From a virus: DNA of 64,000 nt. Numbering within the stretch: the first letter of the stretch is position 1; the number at the start of each line of letters is the position of its first letter. This document shows positions 1 to 7,347 of the stretch, one piece after another. The notes beneath the pieces were generated by a model. The model was not told the origin of the DNA. It ran no database searches and worked only from the letters and a program-made list of their open reading frames with translations. Both the position numbers and the translations under genes were made by a program. The stretch is taken from positions 23,864 to 87,863 of the IMG/VR virus record IMGVR_UViG_3300036766_000184; one strand, given 5' to 3'.

Positions 1-230
1 AGCGCCACCTCTGCCCGCTCCAGCTCGACGTGATTGACCGCGCGCTAATCCTGTGGAGCAACCCCGGCGATACCGTGGTGTCGCCATTCATGGGCATCGG
101 CTCCGAAGGCGTGTGCGCGCTGAGGCTCGGTCGCCGCTTCATTGGTGTGGAGCTGAAAGAGTCGTACTTCGCGCAAGGCAGCGGCTATCTGAACGCGGAA
201 GATCGACAGATGGAACTGACGACCCTCTAG
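1..230 (+). CDS. DNA methyltransferase, C-terminal part (gene cut by window edge)
   Basis: The open frame starts before base 1 (reading from base 3) and ends with TAG at 228-230, so only about 75 C-terminal residues are visible. They begin RHLCPLQLDVIDRALI and contain SPFMGIGSEG, the FxGxG-type SAM-binding motif, followed by RRFIGVEL. In beta-class amino-methyltransferases (N6-adenine or N4-cytosine) this motif lies after the catalytic motif, near the C terminus, so the missing part should hold the D/S-PPY catalytic loop. The protein would methylate phage or host DNA in the cytoplasm, probably as anti-restriction. It is separate from the second methyltransferase of the window (57178), which is carried by a transposon. 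Family assignment is firm; base specificity is unknown. Confidence 0.85.
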   Translation, partial: RHLCPLQLDVIDRALILWSNPGDTVVSPFMGIGSEGVCALRLGRRFIGVELKESYFAQGSGYLNAEDRQMELTTL

Positions 231-568
231 ACCAGCTTCCGATTCGCCGGGACCCACTCAAGCAGCCCCACCTTCGCCAACTCCACTACGCGTGCCCCTT
301 CGGTCATCGTCGCCAACCTCGCGCCGATCCGACACCGATCGCAGCGTGGAACGCCGGGTGCGATCTTGGTCCAGCAGGTGTCGCACCGGGAGAGCGCCTG
401 AGACTCGCCTGACCGCGCCCGCAGCGAGCGGTCGATCTCCGCCTGTAGGACGTGCTCGCGGGGGATCGCGGGCCGTTCGACCATGTGTCCGCAGGCCGTG
501 CAGACGTAGGCCGCGGGTTCCGTTCGCATGAAGCCCCGGCACCGATCACAGCGTTTCGCTTTCGCCAC
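227..568 (-). CDS. Small protein with two zinc ribbons
   Basis: A 113-residue leftward gene that converges on the methyltransferase and overlaps its stop by 4 nt. Two pairs of CxxC knuckles are visible: CDRC with CTAC near the N terminus (residues about 8-29) and CDTC with CDRC near residues 62-79. This is the pattern of two treble-clef or rubredoxin-like zinc ribbons. Such small proteins are common in phage accessory regions and bind nucleic acid or protein partners. No specific function can be assigned. The upstream side (569 onward) faces the late promoter, so the gene is transcribed divergently from the virion operon. Confidence 0.7.
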   Translation of the reverse strand: MAKAKRCDRCRGFMRTEPAAYVCTACGHMVERPAIPREHVLQAEIDRSLRARSGESQALSRCDTCWTKIAPGVPRCDRCRIGARLATMTEGARVVELAKVGLLEWVPANRKLV

Positions 569-614
569 GGGCTACCTCCGGGAGTGTTGAGCCTCGCCGC
601 ATAGTACTAGAAAA

Positions 615-644
615 TTGACATTGACAACGCCCGCGTCCTAACAT
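615..644 (+). promoter_or_regulatory. Putative late promoter upstream of the virion operon
   Basis: TTGACA at 615-620, an 18-bp spacer and TAACAT at 639-644; transcription should start near 651. A second TTGACA directly follows at 621-626 inside the spacer. The only rightward genes downstream are the scaffold, capsid and following virion genes. A terminator lies within 40-90 nt of the start. Confidence 0.6.
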
Positions 645-680
645 CGCGTCAACGTAGTACCGGGACGCCTTCTGACAAGA

Positions 681-736
681 AGCCCGGGGTGCAGATGGAG
701 AGAGTCGTTCTCTCTGTCCAGCGCTCCGGGCTTTTT
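681..736 (+). terminator. Intrinsic terminator in the leader of the virion operon
   Basis: An outer stem pairs 681-687 (AGCCCGG) with 726-732 (CCGGGCT) and is followed by five T at 732-736. Inside it, GAGAGA (698-703) pairs with TCTCTC (709-714). The transcript from the promoter at 615-644 would end as an RNA of about 85 nt unless antiterminated. The layout resembles lambda pR'-tR', where the Q protein allows late transcription. Confidence 0.65.
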
Positions 737-760
737 GCGTTCGGCGCACGGACTCCAGGC

Positions 761-774
761 TGCCCGACCGGGCA
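761..774. repeat. Iterated palindrome copy (TGCCCG-AC-CGGGCA) next to the scaffold SD
   Basis: This intergenic copy of the dispersed palindrome directly abuts the Shine-Dalgarno sequence AAGGAGA of the gene starting at 789. It could form a small hairpin beside the ribosome binding site. Confidence 0.75.
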
Positions 775-788
775 AGGAGAGGACACAC

Positions 789-1928
789 ATGGCGACCAAG
801 ACCGACGGAGGTAGCGTGGCGACAGCGACTGAAGGCGAGATCGAGATCGTGGTCCCCGAGGGGATGGAAGACATCCTCGACGCGGCGACCGGCGCGCCCG
901 TGCGCCTGGACGGCGATCGTCTCCCGACCGACATCGAGGGCGCCTTCGCGGGCGACGAGACGATCGGTGAGAACGTACCAGCGCTCGCGCCTGAGCCGGT
1001 CGCCGCCGCGACCCCGGCCGCCGAGCCGGTCGTGCCATCTACCGAACCCGCCGCCGAGGTGGTCGCGTCACCGCCCCTCGACCCCCGAGCCTCCCGCCAC
1101 GCCCTTGAAGCGCAGGCCGACCTGGACCGGATCGACGAAGAGATCGAGCTGGGCCGCAAGACGATGCGCGCGGCGGCCCCGATCGACGCCGAGACGGAGA
1201 TGTCGGACGAGGACTGGGGCAAGCTCCAGGCCAAGGTCGTTGAGAAGGCCGGGGAAGCGCAGGACTTCGGCCAGGCCGTCAACGAAGTGTTCTCGACCCT
1301 CCGCGAGATCGACAAGCAGAAGGCGGTCACGCGCGCCTCGAAGCAGACCTTCACCAATCGAAACGCAGCCCTCACGGCCATGACGGAAGCGGCCCGCGAG
1401 CGGCACCCGGATTTCGACGCGATCGTGACCGATTCCGGCATCTGGGCTCAGGCCCACCTGGACAGCCCCACGAAGGACCCGGCGATCTCCAAGCTGGTCT
1501 ACTCCGCGATCGACCCGGCCGAGAAGGCGTACTGGCTGGGCCGGACCAAGATTGCCAGGGCGAACAAACGCGATCCCTCGGACCCGGACTTCGCGAAGCC
1601 GATCGGGGCGCCGGTCGCCGCCGCCGTGCCCGCCGCCGTGCCGGCTGTCGTACCGGCTGTTGTGCCAGACCCCGAGCCCGCGCCAGGGACCCCGGCCGCG
1701 ATCCGCCGGGACGCCACGAGGGCGACCGTCGACAAGCTGGCGGCCACGAGCACGCGCGGGCGTGGCGTCGACACCTTCACGCCGGCAGGGCGACCCACGA
1801 CCACGATGTCGATCGAGCGTCTGGACCGACTTCAAGAGCAGAACCCGGAGGCGTATCAGCGCCTCATCACCGCCAATCCGGGCCTGGGCGACGCCCACAT
1901 GATGGGCGACCTCACTCAAGTCGCATGA
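789..1928 (+). CDS. Putative capsid scaffolding protein
   Basis: A 379-residue acidic, Ala/Pro-rich protein. The start ATG at 789 is chosen over the upstream in-frame codon at 735 because AAGGAGA lies 8-10 nt before it and 735 falls in the terminator. The sequence contains low-complexity Pro-Ala-Glu stretches (about residues 60-95 and 270-315) and a predicted helical middle (about 115-250) with many charged residues. The C terminus ends LGDAHMMGDLTQVA. Scaffold genes lie directly upstream of the major capsid gene in most tailed phages, and this gene is 20 nt from the capsid start. Function rests on position and composition, as no catalytic motif is visible; it could also be a head-associated minor protein. 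Confidence 0.55.
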   Translation: MATKTDGGSVATATEGEIEIVVPEGMEDILDAATGAPVRLDGDRLPTDIEGAFAGDETIGENVPALAPEPVAAATPAAEPVVPSTEPAAEVVASPPLDPRASRHALEAQADLDRIDEEIELGRKTMRAAAPIDAETEMSDEDWGKLQAKVVEKAGEAQDFGQAVNEVFSTLREIDKQKAVTRASKQTFTNRNAALTAMTEAARERHPDFDAIVTDSGIWAQAHLDSPTKDPAISKLVYSAIDPAEKAYWLGRTKIARANKRDPSDPDFAKPIGAPVAAAVPAAVPAVVPAVVPDPEPAPGTPAAIRRDATRATVDKLAATSTRGRGVDTFTPAGRPTTTMSIERLDRLQEQNPEAYQRLITANPGLGDAHMMGDLTQVA

Positions 1929-1948
1929 AAATAAGGAGATAGAGACCC

Positions 1949-2992
1949 ATGAAGACCCTCACCCATCAGCTCCAGGCGGCCTACGAGGCCCTCGGCCTGC
2001 CCATCATCATGGGTGGGACGGACACCGAAGTCCTCACGGGCGACGCCGTCACCGTCAAGCGGTGGGCGAGTCGTCTCTGGGTCGAGATGCCCCGGTCGAT
2101 CTACTGGGCGAAGTTCATGAAGACCAACGACATGAACTCGATCATCGAGGTCAAGGAAGACCTGGTCGGCCAGCCCGGAGATCAGATCACCTTCACGCTC
2201 CTGCGCAAGCTGACGGGCGCCGGCGTGTCGGGTGACAACACGATGGAAGGCAGCGAAGAGGCGATGGTGCCGTATTCCGACACCGTGGTCCTCGATCAGG
2301 TCAGGAACGCCGTCCGGCTCAAGGGCAAGCTCTCGGAGCGCCGCACCGCATGGTCGCAGCGCAACGCGGCCAAGACCATCCTCCAGACGTGGATGGCCGA
2401 GACGATCGACGACGACATCTTCACCCAGTTCGACAGCTCCCCGTCGACCGCGCTCTACGGCGGCTCCGCGACCGCGACGGCCAACATCACGACCTCCGAC
2501 AAGGTGACCCCGAGTCTGTTCAACCGGGCGGTCGCCAAGTCCCGCAAGTCCATCCCGAAGATCTGGCCGGTGCGCCTGAACGGCAAGGACCTGTTCGTCT
2601 CGGTCCTGCACACGGATGTCGCGTACGACCTGGAGCAGGACTCGACCTGGCAGGCGTTCCAGCGTGACGCGGCGATGCGCGGGGACGACAACCCCATCTT
2701 CACCGGCATGAACGGCATGATCGGCGGCGTCATCATCCACTCGCACGAGAAGGTGCCGATCTCGACCACGTACGGCGCGGGCGGCAATCTGACCGGCGCG
2801 GCCAACTTCTTCCTCGGGAGACAGGCGGGACTGTTCGCTTGGGGTGAGCGTCCCAAGTGGTGGGAAAAGGAATTCGATTACGGGAACGCGACTGGATTTT
2901 GCATCGGGGCTACCTGGGACTTCACAAAGGCAGTGTTTAACAGCGTGGATCACGCTTTCATCAGTCTTCGTTCGTATAGAACTTCCGTCTAG
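1949..2992 (+). CDS. Major capsid protein, N4-gp56 family
   Basis: A 347-residue protein with a strong SD (AAGGAGA) before ATG 1949. The sequence matches the N4-gp56/DUF4043 type of HK97-fold capsid protein: an N-terminal KRWASRLWVEMPRSIYWAKF segment, then LVGQPGDQITFTL, the core with VRLKGKLSERR and a C-terminal stretch with FSWG-like WGERPKWWEKEFDYGNATG. The encoded length is usual for the family. It forms the icosahedral shell. There is no obvious N-terminal delta domain, which fits a separate scaffold gene upstream. The assignment is among the firmest in the window and places the phage among tailed phages with this capsid type, without implying that the rest resembles phage N4. Confidence 0.88.
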   Translation: MKTLTHQLQAAYEALGLPIIMGGTDTEVLTGDAVTVKRWASRLWVEMPRSIYWAKFMKTNDMNSIIEVKEDLVGQPGDQITFTLLRKLTGAGVSGDNTMEGSEEAMVPYSDTVVLDQVRNAVRLKGKLSERRTAWSQRNAAKTILQTWMAETIDDDIFTQFDSSPSTALYGGSATATANITTSDKVTPSLFNRAVAKSRKSIPKIWPVRLNGKDLFVSVLHTDVAYDLEQDSTWQAFQRDAAMRGDDNPIFTGMNGMIGGVIIHSHEKVPISTTYGAGGNLTGAANFFLGRQAGLFAWGERPKWWEKEFDYGNATGFCIGATWDFTKAVFNSVDHAFISLRSYRTSV

Positions 2993-3001
2993 AGAATCTT
3001 C

Positions 3002-3030
3002 TTGACTCTCACGATGGATGTTGCTAAGCT
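3002..3030 (+). promoter_or_regulatory. Putative promoter for the intruding HNH gene
   Basis: TTGACT (3002-3007), a 17-bp spacer and TAAGCT (3025-3030). It begins just after the capsid stop codon and would start an RNA near 3037, within the hairpin that covers the SD of the HNH gene. Confidence 0.4.
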
Positions 3031-3032
3031 GC

Positions 3033-3066
3033 CCTCCATGGCCAGCGCTACTGGCGGCCATGGAGG
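3033..3066 (+). promoter_or_regulatory. Hairpin that sequesters the HNH ribosome binding site
   Basis: CCTCCATGGCC (3033-3043) and GGCCATGGAGG (3056-3066) are perfect 11-bp inverted repeats separated by 12 nt. The right arm contains the GGAGG that serves ATG 3075, so folding would block translation. An alternative inner stem pairs CCAG (3042-3045) with CTGG (3051-3054). Confidence 0.6.
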
Positions 3067-3074
3067 AGTCAGCG

Positions 3075-3656
3075 ATGGAAGAGGAGAGAACCAAACGATG
3101 CGGTGTTTGCAAACTGGACAAGCCGCTCTCGGCCTTCTACGCCAAGCCAGGCGTGAAGGACGGACGGATGTCGAAGTGCAAGGACTGCCAACGTCAGTAC
3201 GTGCAGGGTCGCTACAACCGCATCCGTCCGGTGTGGCCCGAGGGTCACAAGTACTGCCCGCGATGCAAGCGGGTATTGCTGTTCGCGGAGTTCGACAAGA
3301 ACGCGCGCCGCGGAGATGGCTTGCAGACCTACTGCAAGACGTGCTGGCCGGAGTACCAGAAGTACTGGCGCAAGCGGCCCGAGGCGGGCTTCATGGCGAC
3401 CGAGAAAATCAAGCGGAGCCTGAAGACTCCTGTCGGCGCGCTCAAGGCTCGGGCACGTCAACTCACCGCGCTGGCCATTCAGTTCGGCCACCTCGTGCCT
3501 GCGCCCTGCGAGGCCGACGGGTGCGGAAGCCTGGATGTCCAGGCGCATCACACGCAGTACGAGAAGCCGCTCGACGGGATTCGCTGGTACTGCGAGAAGC
3601 ACCACTTGGACGTGGGCCACGGCGGTCAGTGGACGAATCCGCCGGTGGGCGCCTAA
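3075..3656 (+). CDS. HNH endonuclease with N-terminal zinc knuckles (homing-type)
   Basis: A 193-residue protein. Start ATG 3075 follows the GGAGGAG of the hairpin. It holds CGVC and CKDC, then CPRC and CKTC (two zinc ribbons in the first 100 residues) and a C-terminal HNH-like core: CEADGCGSLDVQAHH, then WYCEKHHLDVGH. HNH enzymes nick or cut double-stranded DNA with one metal ion. The gene sits between the capsid gene and the next structural gene, breaking a module that is otherwise continuous, which is typical of free-standing homing endonucleases. It has its own putative promoter and an RBS-masking hairpin. The target is unknown. Confidence 0.8.
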   Translation: MEEERTKRCGVCKLDKPLSAFYAKPGVKDGRMSKCKDCQRQYVQGRYNRIRPVWPEGHKYCPRCKRVLLFAEFDKNARRGDGLQTYCKTCWPEYQKYWRKRPEAGFMATEKIKRSLKTPVGALKARARQLTALAIQFGHLVPAPCEADGCGSLDVQAHHTQYEKPLDGIRWYCEKHHLDVGHGGQWTNPPVGA

Positions 3657-3740
3657 GCCGTGCCGCTCCACGCCCCTCGTGGGCCGCCTAGCAGGAGGGC
3701 CTCGACGCCGCCAAGGCGAAGGCCAGGAGGAAGAGAGACC

Positions 3741-4436
3741 ATGGACACCGTGACAGCCCAGAAGCCCCTGAAGGCCCCGAAGGCTCCGAAGCCGCGCCCC
3801 GGCGATGACTACGACGACGCGCTGGCTGACTCCTCGGATGACGTCGAGCAGCGGGCCGCCGAAGCGCATCAGGCCCAGATGGGTTCGGCCCAGATGGACG
3901 ACGACCTCGATCTGTCCATCGTGGAAGATCGTGATGTCGAGATCGGGATGCCGCTGATCCCGCGCGCCCGCGTGGTCTATGTCGGGTCGCATCCCAAGAA
4001 GAACGAGCCGATCCGGGGCCAGATGGTCACCGAGTCGTGGGAAGCCGAGCCCGCCGTCGAGGCCGACCCGAAACGTGGGATCGCGGCTCGGCCGGCCGTC
4101 ATGGAGTACAGCAAGACGCCCACGACCGAGTCCGGGATCACGAGCTACAACTTCGCCATCCGGGACGAGCGGGGCCGAATCTTGACTCAGCGCCTGATGC
4201 CGCGGGACGCCAACCAGAAGGTCGCGGGCAAGCCGTGGGGGGTCTGTGAGCACCCCGAGCACCTGCGGTACTTCTTGCGCAAGCGGGATCGGGCCGGCGT
4301 GCGCGAGTACGAGGTCCTGATCCCCCAGGCGAAGCGGGCCGCGTTCGACAACTACGTGTCCGACAAGGAACGCGCGATCGGTCGCCACCACGCCCTCGCG
4401 GACTACTCGGCGGGGCTGCGTCAGACCCCTGAGTAA
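3741..4436 (+). CDS. Uncharacterised virion-region protein
   Basis: A 231-residue protein, start ATG 3741 with SD AGGAGGAAG. The first about 65 residues are rich in Lys, Pro and Asp (disordered), and the rest looks folded, with GVCEHPEHLRYFL and YEVLIPQAKRAAFDNYV near the C terminus. No catalytic motif is recognised. It stands between capsid and connector genes and is probably a minor head or head-tail protein. It is separated from the capsid gene by the HNH gene. Confidence 0.6.
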   Translation: MDTVTAQKPLKAPKAPKPRPGDDYDDALADSSDDVEQRAAEAHQAQMGSAQMDDDLDLSIVEDRDVEIGMPLIPRARVVYVGSHPKKNEPIRGQMVTESWEAEPAVEADPKRGIAARPAVMEYSKTPTTESGITSYNFAIRDERGRILTQRLMPRDANQKVAGKPWGVCEHPEHLRYFLRKRDRAGVREYEVLIPQAKRAAFDNYVSDKERAIGRHHALADYSAGLRQTPE

Positions 4437-4448
4437 AGGAGCTGCGCC

Positions 4449-4763
4449 ATGAGTGACCAGAAGGAATCCGGCAAGAACATGACCGGCATGGCCGATCCGG
4501 GCCGGGACGGGAAGCCCTACAGCGGGGCCTCGGATCTGGGCGAGTTTTCGACCAGCGGCGAGCCACGGAAGATCAACGCGGCCGGCCGCGCCAACGTGGA
4601 AGACACGACCCCGGCCAACGGGGAGAGCAAGAGCGCCAGCGGGGCGCTCGCGGAGTTCGGCGGGGTCAGTGACCCGCAGCGGATCAGCGCCCTCAAGGTC
4701 TCCGGGGCCTCGATCGAGATCCCGCGTGAGGGGTACGACGACGCCAAGAACCTGAAGGTTTAG
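4449..4763 (+). CDS. Small Ser/Gly-rich virion-region protein
   Basis: 104 residues, SD AAAGGAG before ATG 4449, 12 nt after the previous stop. The sequence is low in hydrophobic residues and rich in Gly, Ser, Ala and Asp, so it is likely disordered. No family recognised. Co-transcribed with the head genes. Confidence 0.55.
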   Translation: MSDQKESGKNMTGMADPGRDGKPYSGASDLGEFSTSGEPRKINAAGRANVEDTTPANGESKSASGALAEFGGVSDPQRISALKVSGASIEIPREGYDDAKNLKV

Positions 4764-4775
4764 GGTCGGCATGCC

Positions 4776-4799
4776 GCGCCGGGCATCCGCGCCCGGCGC
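4776..4799. repeat. Perfect intergenic hairpin
   Basis: GCGCCGGGC (4776-4784) and GCCCGGCGC (4791-4799) are exact inverted repeats with a 6-nt loop, in the 120-nt gap before the connector gene. No T-run follows, so it is not a classical terminator; it may be a processing or stability element. A palindrome-family copy follows at 4853-4866. Confidence 0.6.
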
Positions 4800-4883
4800 T
4801 CTCGCCCTCGCCCTGCCGGGGTGCGGGGGCGCCCGACACGATCGGGATTCCTTGCCCGCGCGGGCAGCGAAGGTGTCCTCGTC

Positions 4884-5765
4884 GTGGCGATAAACGACCT
4901 CCTGTCGTATGAAGACGTTTTGGATCTCGTGCTCTCGAAGTCGAACGAGGAGACGGACGGCTCCTCCGACTGGGACCTCGAAGCGCGCGCGGCCGTGGTC
5001 GCCCAGCACCGCCGTCTCGTCAACCTCTTCCCGTGGGTCTGCCTGGAGAAGTCTCCGCCCGGGATGCTCCTGACCACGGCGGCGATCACGAGCCTGACGA
5101 TCGCCGTCGCGGCGGCCGGGATCGGGGTCGCGGTGAGCCTCAGCGCGGTGCCGTCCCGAGACATCACGGGCGAGAAGATCACGCTCGGCAAGGACTACGT
5201 ACTGCGCGTGCTCTCGGGCGGCACGACCGCGACCCCGGTCGTCGACATGGTGCCGGAAGTGATCGCCTCCGGGACGGCCTGCACGATCTATCAGGACGAG
5301 TACACCCTGGCGAGCGACTTCAACATGCTCGTCAACGGCCTCTGGACCCGCGGTGGGCGCTTCATCCCGGTCACCGATGACGAGCGGACCCGCCGCACCG
5401 CCTGGGGCCCGGCTCCGTCGCAGCAAGGCTGGCCGCCCCGTATGGCGACCATGGTGGGCCCCCAGCGCATCCGCATCTCGGGCTGGGACACGCAGCGCCA
5501 CCCGATCGAGTACCCCTACACGTATAACCCCGGCGATCCGTCCGGAACCGGCGCGATGACGATCGAGCCCAGCTTGCGCGTCCTCCTGGTCTCCATGGCG
5601 CTCCCGGAGGTCCTCGATCTCAAGCGCGGGTTTTCGGAGTCGCTCAAGCTGCGCCAGTTCGAGCCGGGCCTGATCGAGGAAGCCAAGGACACGGATCATC
5701 GCCGCCGGCGCGGTGGAGAACTCGGTCGCCTGAGCCGCGAGCAGTCGGAAAGCCCGTGGGCCTAA
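4884..5765 (+). CDS. Putative head-tail adaptor/connector protein
   Basis: 293 residues from GTG 4884 (MAINDLLSYEDVLDLVL). This start gives the usual short N-terminal helix of connector proteins; longer in-frame starts (4821) translate an unrelated low-complexity leader. The N-terminal helix pairs with RAAVVAQHRRLVNLFPWVCLEK, then beta-rich segments containing YTLASDFNMLVNGLW and the C-terminal ISGWDTQRHPIEYPYTYNPG and ALPEVLDLKRGFSESLKLRQF. The pattern (helical N terminus, YxLPxDF-like strand and helical C terminus) resembles gp4/gp6-type adaptor proteins that sit below the portal. Function is inferred from that layout and position. Confidence 0.5.
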   Translation: MAINDLLSYEDVLDLVLSKSNEETDGSSDWDLEARAAVVAQHRRLVNLFPWVCLEKSPPGMLLTTAAITSLTIAVAAAGIGVAVSLSAVPSRDITGEKITLGKDYVLRVLSGGTTATPVVDMVPEVIASGTACTIYQDEYTLASDFNMLVNGLWTRGGRFIPVTDDERTRRTAWGPAPSQQGWPPRMATMVGPQRIRISGWDTQRHPIEYPYTYNPGDPSGTGAMTIEPSLRVLLVSMALPEVLDLKRGFSESLKLRQFEPGLIEEAKDTDHRRRRGGELGRLSREQSESPWA

Positions 5766-5769
5766 CCTG

Positions 5770-7347
5770 ATGTGGGATGATACGCAGGATCTGAAGATCG
5801 TACTTGGGCGTGAGGGTTTTTTTGGTCTCCGGCAGCGCGACAGAATAGCGTTGGGCGGCCTCGTCACTCTTCGTAACGCCACCCTGGAAGACAACACGCT
5901 GCGCACCGTCGGGGGGGCCTCGAAGTTCGGCATCCCCGTCACGGGCGCGCCGCATGTCTTGGGCTGCCACGATTACTGGGAAGACCCGATCACTCAGCGC
6001 AACGTCGTGATGGGGTCCGATGGCAAGCTCTGGGAAGACGACGGGGCGGCCGGGGCGTGGGCTGATGTCACCGGGGCGCTCGGTGCGCTGACCGTGACGG
6101 GGGCGGTGCCGCACTTCTCGGACGGTGGGAAAGAGACCACAGGGCTGAGCCGGGCTCTGTTCTACGCCGATGGCGTCAACGCGCAACGGGTCCGGCGCGG
6201 GTCCGGGGCCTTCGCGGCCTTGACCAACCCGGCCCCTGAGTGGGCGGGCACGAACCGGCCCCGCGGATTCTTCATCAACCAGCAATACAACTGGGCTTTC
6301 GGCAACCCGAGCTTCCCGCACCACCTGATCCGGTCGCTCGACACGAACCACGAGAACTTCACCGCGACCCCGTTCGCGGCGCCGATCTTCCCCGGTCAGG
6401 GGCTCTACATCTCGTGCTGCCTGGACTTCAAGGGCCTCATCATCGTGTGGAAGTTCCCGGAAGGGGTCTACGCCTACGACACCCGGGACGCCGATTCCTC
6501 GAAGTGGTACGCGGTCAAGGTCGGGTCCGGTGGGTGCCCGAGCCCGACCGGGGCCGAGGTGGTCGAGAACGACGTGATCTGGGTCGATCTCACGGGCGGC
6601 CTCCATCTGCTATCGGCCGTGCAGGAAACGGGCTCGGTCAAGGCCGAGGATCTGTCCTACAAGAAGTTGTCCCGCTACATCCCGGACAAAATCAGCCGGC
6701 CGATGCTGACGCGGTGCCAGTTGCGCTACAACCCGGATCGCCAGAAAGTCGTCCTGGCCTGTGCCGCACAAGGGTCGACCACGCTCAACCGGCGACTGAC
6801 GCTGGACTACAACAACAAGGCCGAGGTCGGCGAGCGCTGGATCATCGAAGACCGGGATGTCAACGAATCCCTCTTCATGCGACGCGACGCAGCCGACAAC
6901 GTCCTCAAGCCGATCATGGGCGATGACGTCGGGCAGCTCTGGAAGCTCGACACGGACGCGCGGACCAAGGACGGCGCGGGTTATACCTTCGAGTGGTGGA
7001 CCGCCGACTCGGATTTCTCGCAGCTTGCGCCGACCTTCATGGGCAAGTCGATCAACGGGGCCTATATCCAGTTGGTCTACGATCCGCGCGGCTCGGTCGA
7101 TCACACGATCCGGGTCTGGCGGGACGGGACGATGCGCCAGTCGATCCCCTTCACGCTGAGCGGCGGGGACAACACACTCCCCTTCGTGTTCCCGATCGTC
7201 TTCGGGGCTTCCACGATGATGGCGACGCGGAAACGTCGGTTGCTCGGGTCTGCGCGCCGCTGGGCGTTCCAGGGGTTGTCGAGCGCGACGGGCGCGGATG
7301 TGTCGATTGCGGGACTGATCCTCGGGTTGCACGTTGGGCGGGAATGA
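5770..7347 (+). CDS. Putative tail hub/nozzle or DNA-stabilisation protein, beta-propeller-like
   Basis: 525 residues from ATG 5770, 4 nt after the preceding stop and without a clear SD. It is beta-rich throughout, with repeated Trp/Asp/Gly segments (NVVMGSDGKLWEDD, VYAYDTRDADSSKWYAVKV, DDVGQLWKLDTDAR) like blades of a propeller. It starts with GGLVTLRNATLEDNTLRTVGG, a stretch found at the start of phage stabilisation/nozzle proteins that close the connector. It overlaps the next gene by 4 nt (ATGA). The structural role is well supported by position; the exact part is inferred. A run of seven T near the start is unusual for this GC content. Confidence 0.55.
   Translation: MWDDTQDLKIVLGREGFFGLRQRDRIALGGLVTLRNATLEDNTLRTVGGASKFGIPVTGAPHVLGCHDYWEDPITQRNVVMGSDGKLWEDDGAAGAWADVTGALGALTVTGAVPHFSDGGKETTGLSRALFYADGVNAQRVRRGSGAFAALTNPAPEWAGTNRPRGFFINQQYNWAFGNPSFPHHLIRSLDTNHENFTATPFAAPIFPGQGLYISCCLDFKGLIIVWKFPEGVYAYDTRDADSSKWYAVKVGSGGCPSPTGAEVVENDVIWVDLTGGLHLLSAVQETGSVKAEDLSYKKLSRYIPDKISRPMLTRCQLRYNPDRQKVVLACAAQGSTTLNRRLTLDYNNKAEVGERWIIEDRDVNESLFMRRDAADNVLKPIMGDDVGQLWKLDTDARTKDGAGYTFEWWTADSDFSQLAPTFMGKSINGAYIQLVYDPRGSVDHTIRVWRDGTMRQSIPFTLSGGDNTLPFVFPIVFGASTMMATRKRRLLGSARRWAFQGLSSATGADVSIAGLILGLHVGRE

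Noticed and set aside
735-788. Start of the scaffold-like gene at 735
   Set aside because: It lies inside the terminator T-run region and lacks an SD; ATG 789 has a good SD.
3069-5942. A 957-codon open frame on the reverse strand across the head genes
   Set aside because: It is the antisense shadow of high-GC genes with strong third-position bias; its translation is Arg/Leu/Val-rich low-complexity, and the forward frames carry the capsid-module genes.
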